Source of the DNA: Deltaproteobacteria bacterium
Lineage (GTDB): Bacteria; Desulfobacterota; Desulfobulbia; Desulfobulbales; JAJRZW01
Length of the DNA stretch: 56,493 nt
Direction of reading: 5' to 3'
Assembly (NCBI GenBank): GCA_024275015.1
Contig: JAJRZW010000045.1
Coordinates: 1-56,493 of the forward strand
Positions 49,515-56,493 of the stretch are shown piece by piece (within the stretch, counting starts at the first letter, position 1; each line of letters begins with the position of its first letter). Both the position numbers and the translations under genes were made by a program. Under the pieces are notes generated by a model, which was given only the letters and a program-made list of their open reading frames with translations, searched no databases and was not told where the DNA came from.

Positions 49515-51480
49515 TCCCGAAGCGGTCACCCGGGTCTGGATTTCTTCCCTTGCCTCGTTTCTGGGGGACGACCAGAGCCTCGATCCCGGGATTTTTCTCC
49601 CGATAACGGCCCGGATATCCGGGCTTTTCGCCCCGGATTGCCCTGAGCCTCCGGCCGGGTTTATCCCCTCTTTCTGCCGGGATCTCATGACCCTGGCCCA
49701 TTCCTTCTCTCTGCCGGAAAAATTTTTTCCTCTCCTGCTGCGTACCCTCTTTGCCGTGATTTCCCGGGCAGGCGATTGTTCCCCTGACGCCCGTGTTCGT
49801 CTGGCGGTATGCGAGAATGATCTGCTGGTTGAATGGTATCGGACCGGGGTCGTTGCTGCCAGGCGGAAGGGCCGGGAGTCCCGGCGGCAGTTCCTCAAAG
49901 AACGCAAGCGTTATCTCACCCTGTTCAGATCGATCAATGACGCCGCCTTTGTCCTTGATCCCCGGCGGCGGATCGTTGACTGTAACCAGGCCTTCTGCGA
50001 TCTTGTCGGGGTTGAGCGAAGCGGCTGTCTCGGACGTCAATGCCGTGAGATTCTTGATGCCGAGATATGTCGGGTCTGCCCCTGCTTTGACAGGGAGAAT
50101 CCTCTGTCCCCTTTTCATGATGTCGAGGCATGCCTGGGGCGGGAACGGATCCGGAAGTTGCATGGCGAGGACCGGGTGCTGGTGATGTCCGGAGCTGTTT
50201 TTCCCTTTGAAGATTCCGGCGGCGCTATTGTCGTCATCCAGGATGTCACCGAGAAGACAACGGCGCAGGCGGCGGTGGCGAGAAGCGAGAAACAATACCG
50301 CACCCTGGTTGAGAACCTGCCGGCGGTTACCTGGCGCGCCCGCAGTGATGGGCGTCTTGACTATGTCAGCCCCAATATTGAAAAACTTTTAGGAGTAAGT
50401 CCCCGGGAAAGTATCGGTGGTGATCGTTTCGCCCGGGTCCATCCCGACGATCAGGAGTGGGCCCGGGAGGCGTTTGCGCAACTCTTCGCCGACGGTATTC
50501 CCTTTGATCTTCGCTATCGGATCATGGGGCGTGATGGCGGGTGGATGTGGCTCCACGACCGGGCTTCCGGGGTTTATGAAGACGAAGACGGACCCCTGGT
50601 CGACGGGGTCTTCTGGGATATCAGCGAGCTTAAAAAAATCGAGAATGAGCTTGAGGAATATCGCAACTGGCTTGAGGACCTGGTTGATGAACGTACCGAT
50701 GATCTGCTGCGGGCCAACAAACGGATGGCGGCGGAGGTCCGGCGGCGGCGGCGGATGGAGAGGGAACTCCTCGACCTTGCCGCGTCTCTTAAACGCTCGA
50801 ATGATGAACTGGAGCATTTTGCCCATGTGGTTTCCCATGACCTGAAGGAGCCGCTGATCCTTATCTGCGCCTTTGCCGGGAAGTTACAGAAGGGTTACGG
50901 GACGGTCCTTGACGATCGCGGCAGTGATTATTTGGCCCGGATTGCCGCGGCCGGGTGGAAACTGCAGCGGTTCATCGACGGTCTTCTGTCCCTGGCCCGG
51001 GTAACCACCGGGGGGACGGAAACGGTCGATGTTGCCCTGGGACCCCTTATTTCAGAAGTGGTCAGTGACCTCGGCGGAGTAATTGAACGTTTCGGCGGTC
51101 GGGTTGAGGTTGATGCCGACCAGCACCTTCAGGGCGATCGTCTCCAGCTATACCAGCTTTTCCAGAATCTTCTCGCCAACGCCATAAAATATCACCGGGA
51201 AGGGGTTCTACCCCGGGTAAGGATAGAGTCTGTTGCCCTTGACGGCTTCTGCGAGATCCGGATCAGCGACAACGGCATCGGTTTTGCCGAAAAGGACCTG
51301 GAGCGGATATTCCTTCCCTTTGAACGCCTCCATGGCAATGCCTGCGACGGCGCCGGCATCGGGCTTTCCACCTGCGAACGCATTGTTGACCGCCATGGTG
51401 GGGAGATTACCGCGATCAGCGTCCCCGGTAAGGGCAGCACGTTTATTGTTCGTCTTCCCATGTCTTCGGATTCACCGTAA
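49474..51480 (+). CDS. PAS-domain histidine kinase (soluble)
   Basis: 668 residues from GTG 49474 with GGGAGA upstream, overlapping der by 41 bases. No membrane helix. A helical N-terminal domain (about 15-150) with no clear family leads to a first PAS (about 155-265, FRSINDAAFVLDPRRRIVDC, with a CRVCPCFD cluster that could bind a metal) and a second PAS-PAC (about 275-395). A coiled coil (about 395-450) precedes the HisKA box AHVVSHDLKEPLILICAFAG and an ATPase domain (NLLANAIKYH, DNGIGFAEKD, GAGIGLSTCERIV). Bacteriophytochrome/Hik-type kinases have a similar end. No adjacent regulator. The TAA stop is the first triplet of repeat copy E. Confidence 0.9.
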   Translation: MNSGEERKGRNAPDPEAVTRVWISSLASFLGDDQSLDPGIFLPITARISGLFAPDCPEPPAGFIPSFCRDLMTLAHSFSLPEKFFPLLLRTLFAVISRAGDCSPDARVRLAVCENDLLVEWYRTGVVAARRKGRESRRQFLKERKRYLTLFRSINDAAFVLDPRRRIVDCNQAFCDLVGVERSGCLGRQCREILDAEICRVCPCFDRENPLSPFHDVEACLGRERIRKLHGEDRVLVMSGAVFPFEDSGGAIVVIQDVTEKTTAQAAVARSEKQYRTLVENLPAVTWRARSDGRLDYVSPNIEKLLGVSPRESIGGDRFARVHPDDQEWAREAFAQLFADGIPFDLRYRIMGRDGGWMWLHDRASGVYEDEDGPLVDGVFWDISELKKIENELEEYRNWLEDLVDERTDDLLRANKRMAAEVRRRRRMERELLDLAASLKRSNDELEHFAHVVSHDLKEPLILICAFAGKLQKGYGTVLDDRGSDYLARIAAAGWKLQRFIDGLLSLARVTTGGTETVDVALGPLISEVVSDLGGVIERFGGRVEVDADQHLQGDRLQLYQLFQNLLANAIKYHREGVLPRVRIESVALDGFCEIRISDNGIGFAEKDLERIFLPFERLHGNACDGAGIGLSTCERIVDRHGGEITAISVPGKGSTFIVRLPMSSDSP

Positions 51481-51634
51481 CAGACTGTTGGAAAAGCCGT
51501 CCGGGCTTTTCAACCGCCGGTTGGCCAAAACAAGTTCCGGCCAACCTCTCGATTTTATTGGATTTTGCAAACCCAATAAAATCGGCGGCGCGTCCACGCG
51601 CCGCGACCGGCCCGTTTTTTCAACGGACTGTTAA
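51479..51634 (+). repeat. Copy E of the TTAACAGTC hairpin repeat family
   Basis: 156 bp: AACAGACTGTTGGAAAAGCC at the left, TTTTTTCAACGGACTGTTAA at the right. Reverse-complemented it matches copy D nearly base for base except in the third stem, which is GATTTTATTG/CAATAAAATC here. GCGGCGCG/CGCGCCGC and TTGGCC/GGCCAA stems are intact. Confidence 0.85.
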
Positions 51635-51769
51635 ACCCTTACAGAGCGCGATTTTTTTTGCATCAGGTGTGGTTATTGATCGCTTGGGGAATATGCTCCC
51701 GTAACTCCTTGTTATTCAAAGATCTACCGATAAAAGTATCTCTGCTGAAAAAAAAAGCTCCCCTTGCCC

Positions 51770-51785
51770 ATACAACATATTGTAT
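51770..51785. promoter_or_regulatory. NrdR-box-like palindrome upstream of nrdJ
   Basis: ATACAA-CATA-TTGTAT, resembling the NrdR repressor consensus (ACACWATATATWGTGT). A second AT-rich site (TATATTTATATATGG at 51815) lies about 45 bp away instead of the usual 31, so only one box is convincing. NrdR controls ribonucleotide reductase genes in most bacteria. No B12 box was found in this gap. Confidence 0.35.
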
Positions 51786-51905
51786 TATGAATCCTCTTGC
51801 CCCCCCTTATGGGGTATATTTATATATGGTGGGGCGATTTGCGTCACGCGGCGATGGACCTTTTTTATATCCAGTAAATAAAGCTTTATTAAAGGAGTAT
51901 TTTGC

Positions 51906-54083
51906 ATGGAGTTGCCTATCAATCAGGAAGACGCGGTCAGGGAATGGGATCGTTTTGAGCAGTATCTTATTCAGGCGCGTTACAGTGTCCGTGACCCCGC
52001 GACCGGGAGGTCGATGGAGGCGGATCTTGACGCGGTTCTCGCGCGGATCAGCGCTGAGTTTAATCATCCCGAGGTGGGGAAAGCACTCAGGGAGCGCCTG
52101 TTTATCACCGCCACTCCTTTTCTGATGAACGGCGGGAATAAATACACCTGCCGCCAGGGCTTTTATTCCTGCTATCCCCTGGGGATGGTGGAGGATTCCA
52201 CCGAGGCCATTTTTGATATGGAAAAGGACCTGGTGACTATTTTCCAGCATGCCGGCGGTGGCGGTATCGACGTTTCAAAACTCCGGCCCAAAGGGACGAT
52301 GGTCGACCGAGGCCAGGGAGTGGCCTCGGGTCCGGTCTCTTTTGCCAAGGGGTTTTCCCATCTTTCGGCCCGCATAAGCCAGGGGGGGAAGAGGCGGGGG
52401 GCGTTGATGATTCAGGCCGACTGGAATATCAAGGACGTGGCCGAGTTTATTTCTTTCAAGGGGGATAACCCCGGCAAATACACCGGCTGCAACGTCTCGC
52501 TGAATATTACCAGTGATGATTTCTGGCAGGACGAGGATCTCCTTAAACTGGTGGCGAAATATATCTGGAAATCAGGTGATCCCGGCCTTCTGTTTACTGC
52601 CAAGAGCCTGAAGAATACTCCGGTTCCGGAGAAGTATAACCCGGTATTCTCCAACCCCTGTGGTGAATACCTTTCTACCAAGGATACCGCCTGTAATCTC
52701 CTGACCGTAAACCTGAAGAAATGTCTTGATGCCGATGAAGATACCTTTTTGAAAAACGTCTACAATGCCGCCAGGTTGGCTGCTATTGCCGGTAACGAGA
52801 TTCTTGATATGGGTGGTTTTCCTCCGGTGTCAAGGATCAAGGAAAATACCCTCAGGTTCCGTCCCATCGGGATCGGTTTTACCGCCCTCCACAATGCCAT
52901 GAATCATTTTGAGGTATCCTACGCCGATCCTGAGGACGCGCCCCGGTTTACCAAGGCGACCCAGCTGGCCCTGATGCTGGGCAGTATGCAGGGTAGTATT
53001 GATTACGGCGATTTTGCCCGCGATAACGGCAATGAACTTAAACCGCGGCAATGGCGGCGGGATTACTGCGAACGTCTGGAAAAGGAGGCGATCCATTTCG
53101 TTAGGGCCGAGTTCTCCCGGCCAGATGAATGGGCCGCAAGGGTTGAGCGGATATTCGCCTTTATTGCCGATAACGGCGGGCTCTACAATTCGGTAACCAC
53201 TTCCCAGGCTCCCACCGGTTCGATTTCGCAACTTCTCCGTTCCGCCTGTACCGGGGTGGAACCATATTTTTCCATGGTCCAGTCGCGCAAGGTCAAGGAT
53301 ATAGATGATTCATGGAAGGAATTTACCCTCGTCCCCCTGGAGTTTTATCATTACCCCAAGGAAAAGCTTGAATGGATTTCCATCCAGACCGCCCATGATA
53401 TCGAGCCCTTTCAGCAGATCCGGATCCTTGAGGCCTGTCAGGCCTTCAACCATACCGCGGTCTCAAAGACTATCAACCTCCCGGTCGAAACCACCGAGGA
53501 GGAGATTAGGCAGATCCTTGAGTATGCGCGGAATAGTAATCTCAAGGGGATTACGATGTTCCGTGACTCTTCCATGGAGGGGGTTCTCAGTGACAAGAAC
53601 ATCAAAAAGGATGGTATCGTTGAATTCACCGACCTTGACGAGCGTTCCGGTTCGACCTTCAAGTGGCGGGGACCGGCTCCGCTTTATATTACCGCTAACA
53701 AAGGCCCTCATAACCATGTGCGGGAGCTGTTTTTAAATACCACCAAGTCAGGTTCCACCCTGCACGGGATGAGTGAGGCCCTGGGAAGGGTAATCTCGGT
53801 GGCCCTGCAGCATGATTATCGCCTGGTGGGTAAGATCGCCCGCACCCTTGAAGATATCTCCTCGGACGGGGCCTGGAATAACGGCAGTCTCGGCCGGGTC
53901 TATTCCATTCCCGCGGCCCTGGCCCGGGTTCTGGAACAGTGCGCCGCGGATGATTCCGGCGATGATCCGGCCCCTTACACCGAGCCGTCAACCTATGTTT
54001 CCTGCCCGGTCTGCGGTAAGCTCTCCCTGCGACGCAGCGGCGGCTGTAACAGTTGCGTCAGCTGCGGTTATTCTTCCTGCTGA
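51906..54083 (+). CDS. nrdJ: Adenosylcobalamin-dependent (class II) ribonucleoside-diphosphate reductase
   Basis: 725 residues, AAAGGAG eight bases before the ATG. The oxygen-indifferent enzyme makes deoxyribonucleotides with a B12-derived radical. Visible: the first redox Cys region (GGNKYTCRQGFYSCYPLG), the allosteric/substrate loop GGGGIDVSKLRPKG, active-site finger NPCGE, LTVNLKKCL, and TSQAPTGSISQLLRSACTGV. The C-terminal tail CPVCGK ... CVSCGYSSC carries CxxC pairs for redox shuttling and zinc. No ATP-cone is present, and the length is typical of the NrdJ subgroup without it. Monocistronic, suited to an anaerobe. Confidence 0.95.
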   Translation: MELPINQEDAVREWDRFEQYLIQARYSVRDPATGRSMEADLDAVLARISAEFNHPEVGKALRERLFITATPFLMNGGNKYTCRQGFYSCYPLGMVEDSTEAIFDMEKDLVTIFQHAGGGGIDVSKLRPKGTMVDRGQGVASGPVSFAKGFSHLSARISQGGKRRGALMIQADWNIKDVAEFISFKGDNPGKYTGCNVSLNITSDDFWQDEDLLKLVAKYIWKSGDPGLLFTAKSLKNTPVPEKYNPVFSNPCGEYLSTKDTACNLLTVNLKKCLDADEDTFLKNVYNAARLAAIAGNEILDMGGFPPVSRIKENTLRFRPIGIGFTALHNAMNHFEVSYADPEDAPRFTKATQLALMLGSMQGSIDYGDFARDNGNELKPRQWRRDYCERLEKEAIHFVRAEFSRPDEWAARVERIFAFIADNGGLYNSVTTSQAPTGSISQLLRSACTGVEPYFSMVQSRKVKDIDDSWKEFTLVPLEFYHYPKEKLEWISIQTAHDIEPFQQIRILEACQAFNHTAVSKTINLPVETTEEEIRQILEYARNSNLKGITMFRDSSMEGVLSDKNIKKDGIVEFTDLDERSGSTFKWRGPAPLYITANKGPHNHVRELFLNTTKSGSTLHGMSEALGRVISVALQHDYRLVGKIARTLEDISSDGAWNNGSLGRVYSIPAALARVLEQCAADDSGDDPAPYTEPSTYVSCPVCGKLSLRRSGGCNSCVSCGYSSC

Positions 54084-54157
54084 GGTTTCTTTTATCGGGA
54101 TCGGGGGAGAGCTGAATTGCAGTTGAAGATTATTGCCGGATGGTTTGCGTGAAAAAA

Positions 54158-54190
54158 GGGGGGAGGACGACCGCATGGCCGTCCCCCCCC
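54158..54190 (-). terminator. GC-rich terminator between nrdJ and the secreted-protein gene
   Basis: GGGGGGAGGACG and CGTCCCCCCCC-type arms around a short loop. Read on the minus strand the stem is followed by CCCTTTTTTC, so it suits the minus-strand gene best and may also stop nrdJ transcripts. Confidence 0.55.
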
Positions 54191-54332
54191 CGACAGGAAG
54201 AAACAGAGAAGAAGGGGTATTCTTCCCTGGATGAAGAGCTGGGTTTTTAAGGTATGGTTCCCTGAGGGATCGCATTGCCTGGTAATTTGTTCATTTACGG
54301 CGGTGAAAATAGTTTCCCTGTTACGGTGGACC

Positions 54333-55028
54333 TCAGGAATTTATTTCGACCCGGAGGATTCCCAGAGGATCATCACCCTTGCGATATTTGAACTTGACCC
54401 GGTAAGTTCCCGGTTCCCTGACGAATTTGCTGATATCAACCCGTACCGCTTTTAAGTGTTTGTAGATCCGGGCCTCTTTTATCGGGATTTCAAAGTCGTC
54501 CGGGCTCCACTTGTAAATCCTGCTTGTTCTGCCCTCGGGGGTGGTAAGGAACACCTCTCCGTAGGTATCGGTCGAGTCGCGGCCGGAGGCGTAGAACTTC
54601 AGGGTCGAGACCTTTCCGGTCTCGGGGATATTGAAACTGTAAATATTGTTGCGGCTGAATTCCGGGATTCCGGCCCAACCCTTTATAACCTTGATGTAAT
54701 CCCTGGCGATATGTCTGGAAGTAAGGGCTTTTACCGTCGGGGCCGGGGGGGCTACCGCGGCCCCGCCGAGGGCGGTGATGCCGGTGCGTATCCGGCTTAT
54801 TTCCGCGGTCACCGCGGTCAGGTCACCGCTGTTGCCGGTGGCGGCAGCCTGGTTGCGCAGGATGATCAACTGGTTCAGGTATCTTTTGCTTATCTCAAGT
54901 TCCATGCTGTTTTTTTCAGAGATAAAGGCGTTTTTGAGGGTCGCGAGGTTTCCCTGGGCCATGGCGGTGGCACCGGGAAGGACAAAGGCGGCAATGATGA
55001 CGGCGGCAACGGTAATTATTTTTCGCAT
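54333..55028 (-). CDS. Exported coiled-coil/beta-sandwich protein, function unknown
   Basis: 231 residues. Signal peptide 1-24 (ending TAMAQG), a coiled coil about 28-85 (FISEKNSMELEISKRYLNQL), an Ala/Pro linker and a C-terminal beta-rich domain (about 110-230, FNIPETGKVSTLKFYASGRD, ISKFVREPGTYRVKFKYRKG). The latter has the look of a pre-peptidase-C-type or carbohydrate-binding sandwich, but I cannot assign it. It should be periplasmic or surface-located. It stands alone. Confidence 0.68.
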   Translation of the reverse strand: MRKIITVAAVIIAAFVLPGATAMAQGNLATLKNAFISEKNSMELEISKRYLNQLIILRNQAAATGNSGDLTAVTAEISRIRTGITALGGAAVAPPAPTVKALTSRHIARDYIKVIKGWAGIPEFSRNNIYSFNIPETGKVSTLKFYASGRDSTDTYGEVFLTTPEGRTSRIYKWSPDDFEIPIKEARIYKHLKAVRVDISKFVREPGTYRVKFKYRKGDDPLGILRVEINS

Positions 55029-55189
55029 GGCTCGGTGTTTTGATTTCAGGTTAGTTTACCTTATTGATAATAGGGGAAAAATCTTGTTTCGTCAAGCGAC
55101 GTTTAAGTTTTTAATTTAACCATCGTTGATGGTCCTGTAAAAAGTAATGGGATGGCTAAGTAAGAATTTCGATATACAAGGAGTAGGGT

Positions 55190-55285
55190 ATGTTTGTGAG
55201 TGAGACCATATTCCGCCATGGGGGATCGCGTGAACAAAATGCGCTACGACGCCGTAGATTGGCATTATTACGACGCCATCAATGA
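55190..55285 (+). CDS. Possible 31-residue leader peptide upstream of yjbQ
   Basis: ATG 55190 has a strong AAGGAG site six bases upstream and runs 31 codons to TGA 55283-55285, 16 bases before the yjbQ start. The peptide ([17 protein letters not shown]...) has an Arg-rich end. The overlapping yjbQ frame is also open here, so which, if either, is translated is unknown. Confidence 0.3.
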   Translation: MFVSETIFRHGGSREQNALRRRRLALLRRHQ

Positions 55286-55301
55286 TTTCCGGAGGGGGAA
55301 A

Positions 55302-55718
55302 ATGAAGAGTTATCGCAAGGAGTTATGGTTTGAAATCAAGGGGCGCCGCGGTTATGTCAACATTACTCCCGAGGTTGAGGAGTGTCTGCGGCAGAGCGGG
55401 ATCCGGGAGGGTTTGGCGCTGGTGAACGCCATGCATATAACCGCCTCGGTGTTTATTAATGACGACGAGGCCGGCCTGCACCACGATTATGAGGTCTGGC
55501 TTGAGGGTCTGGCACCTCACGCGCCGGTGAGCCGGTATCGTCATAACGGTTATGAGGATAATGCTGACGCCCATTTGAAACGGCAGGTGATGGGGCGCGA
55601 GGTGGTGGTGGCGGTGAGCGACGGCAAACTTGATTTCGGACCCTGGGAGCGGATATTTTACGGTGAGTTTGACGGCAACCGCAAAAAGAGGGTTCTGGTT
55701 AAGATTATCGGCGAGTAG
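55302..55718 (+). CDS. yjbQ: YjbQ/UPF0047 family protein
   Basis: 138 residues from ATG 55302 with GGAGGGGG just before; the frame is open to 55200 but the family starts here. Fold signature: [60 protein letters not shown] and the C-terminal [20 protein letters not shown]. Conserved His and Glu residues match the family metal/phosphate site. E. coli YjbQ has secondary thiamine-phosphate synthase activity in vitro; the physiological role is unsettled. It ends 14 bases inside the convergent ParB-like gene. Confidence 0.93.
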   Translation: MKSYRKELWFEIKGRRGYVNITPEVEECLRQSGIREGLALVNAMHITASVFINDDEAGLHHDYEVWLEGLAPHAPVSRYRHNGYEDNADAHLKRQVMGREVVVAVSDGKLDFGPWERIFYGEFDGNRKKRVLVKIIGE

Positions 55719-56493
55719 GACCGGCGCTGGCCTTGCCCCAGAACTGGTTGAATTCATTACGGTTTTCAAAGGTGAGAGCCAGGTCCAGGCGGTCTGATTC
55801 AAAGGCCGGGGCCGGGGTCAGGGTGGCGTTCGGCGGTAGTTTCAGGCCGGTTACAAAGGTATTGAATTCCTCCCGGGCCGTGGTGGATCGGGGGTATAGC
55901 TGTTCAGTCAGGAAGCGTTTAAGGGCGGCGCTTTTCTGGGGCGGGTTGCCTTCGCATGTCCGGCAATATCGCCAGATTTCCGTGGCGATGTCCGGCTCGT
56001 CCCGGTGTTGCCTGCGGGCCAGTTCCATGGTCGCGGCCAGCAGTTCCCGCTGCGACTGGCGGCTGAGTTTCAGGGCGGTGATGATCCGGCAGACGAGGTC
56101 GCGGGCCTCAGGGGCGAGTTTGAACAGGGACAGGGCGGTTGCCGCGGCGATGCTGCCGTTATCCACCGCCAGGCGGGCCTCGGGGCTGAGGTCGGCAATT
56201 GCCGCAAAGGCGGTGGCCGGATGGTGACGCAGGTTTATACCCACGCGGTTGAGGAGTGCCTGCCGCTGTTTTTCGTTTAACCGCCGGGCGAGACTGAGGA
56301 GGATGGCAATATTATACGGACTCATGGGGCCGCTGAGCATGTATTCGGCGGCCAGGCGGGCGAGGATTTCGGCGAGAGGGGTATCTTTGTTGAGGATGGC
56401 GCAGATTGCTTTTTCCTTTGCCAGGTCCATTAGCCCGGCCAGACGTCGGCGTCCGTGGACCAGAAGGTAACGGTCGTCTTCTTCGAGGACGAG
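55705..56493 (-). CDS. ParB-like nuclease-domain protein (N-terminus beyond the window)
   Basis: The minus-strand frame is open to the window edge, so at least 262 residues of a longer protein are seen. The visible N-terminal end ([20 protein letters not shown], then a helix with KEKAICAI) matches the end of the ParB/sulfiredoxin-like domain, where a GxRR box binds nucleotide. A helical part with a possible helix-turn-helix follows ([20 protein letters not shown]), then a low-similarity C-terminus. It is likely a chromosomal ParB/Spo0J-related or transcription-regulator protein, not necessarily a partition protein. An internal ATG at 56430 is not the real start. Confidence 0.7.
   Translation of the reverse strand, partial: LVLEEDDRYLLVHGRRRLAGLMDLAKEKAICAILNKDTPLAEILARLAAEYMLSGPMSPYNIAILLSLARRLNEKQRQALLNRVGINLRHHPATAFAAIADLSPEARLAVDNGSIAAATALSLFKLAPEARDLVCRIITALKLSRQSQRELLAATMELARRQHRDEPDIATEIWRYCRTCEGNPPQKSAALKRFLTEQLYPRSTTAREEFNTFVTGLKLPPNATLTPAPAFESDRLDLALTFENRNEFNQFWGKASAGPTRR

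Noticed and set aside
51635-51905. Cobalamin riboswitch upstream of nrdJ
   Set aside because: Expected for a B12-dependent enzyme's relatives, but no GCCACTG-type B12 box or long structured leader is visible.
1-56493. CRISPR array
   Set aside because: The repeats are dispersed, of 90-220 bp, in both orientations and not regularly spaced; no cas gene is present.
1-56493. tRNA or rRNA genes
   Set aside because: I looked in every gap for a cloverleaf with a GTTCGANTC-type T-arm and for rRNA signatures and found none.

Overview
The window reads as a chromosomal segment of a GC-rich, Gram-negative, anaerobic or facultative bacterium. I place it with moderate confidence in the Desulfobacterota (former Deltaproteobacteria, Desulfobulbales-like). 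The reasons are a complete lipid A/FadL outer-membrane toolkit, a PxxKW-type small cysteine-rich protein typical of that phylum, LpxI in place of LpxH, a B12-dependent class II ribonucleotide reductase, and many two-component and second-messenger proteins. I saw no rRNA, tRNA, CRISPR array, prophage or transposase gene.

Layout. 1-1.7 kb: sensor kinase and a PQ-loop-like membrane protein, convergent with an RNase D-like exonuclease. 2.5-7.8 kb (minus strand): an LPP20/DUF4384 secreted protein, a TPR-caspase and two FadL-type porin paralogues. 8-17 kb (plus): a NahK-like sugar kinase, a HEAT-repeat protein and an HD-GYP protein that share a glycine-rich-linker design, a CHASE2-Ser/Thr kinase and a DUF2914 membrane protein. 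17.2-23.7 kb: a large PAS/GAF sensor kinase split at a run of seven G, its overlapping NtrC-type regulator, a receiver-PATAN-roadblock fusion and an unassigned cysteine-containing protein. 23.8-36.7 kb: a cNMP/PilZ protein with a ParA-roadblock fusion, a STAS-like protein, a poorly known minus-strand module of a 605-aa membrane-anchored protein, an 841-aa membrane GTPase and a tail-anchored 173-aa protein, a thioredoxin-like lipoprotein, a cold-shock protein, a metallo-hydrolase, a Bax-inhibitor-1 protein and an anchored coiled-coil protein. 37.4-42.4 kb: flavodoxin, PxxKW protein, PilC, enolase, HU/IHF. 42.7-51.5 kb: a cell-envelope operon lpxD-fabZ-lpxA-lpxI, a MurU-like nucleotidyltransferase and AmgK-like kinase pair, der and a PAS histidine kinase. 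51.9-56.5 kb: nrdJ, a secreted protein, yjbQ and the truncated C-terminal part of a ParB-like protein.

The most unusual content is between the genes. At least four families of short palindromic, non-coding repeats occupy most large gaps. One family (about 155 bp, five consecutive hairpins, ends TTAACAGTC) has a copy inserted cleanly at a TTAA inside a second repeat family, so occupied and empty sites can be compared. Its central stem differs between copies but stays base-paired on both arms. Several copies abut genes so tightly that the gene's stop codon lies inside the element end. A third family has about 12-15 bp terminal inverted repeats around different cores, and one copy is flanked by a 5-bp direct duplication. 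These look like non-autonomous mobile elements (MITE-like) whose mobilising enzyme is not in the window.

The protein-level candidate for an undescribed system is the 605-aa/841-aa GTPase/173-aa module at 27.4-32.4 kb. Its components are recognisable only by GTPase motifs and membrane anchors.
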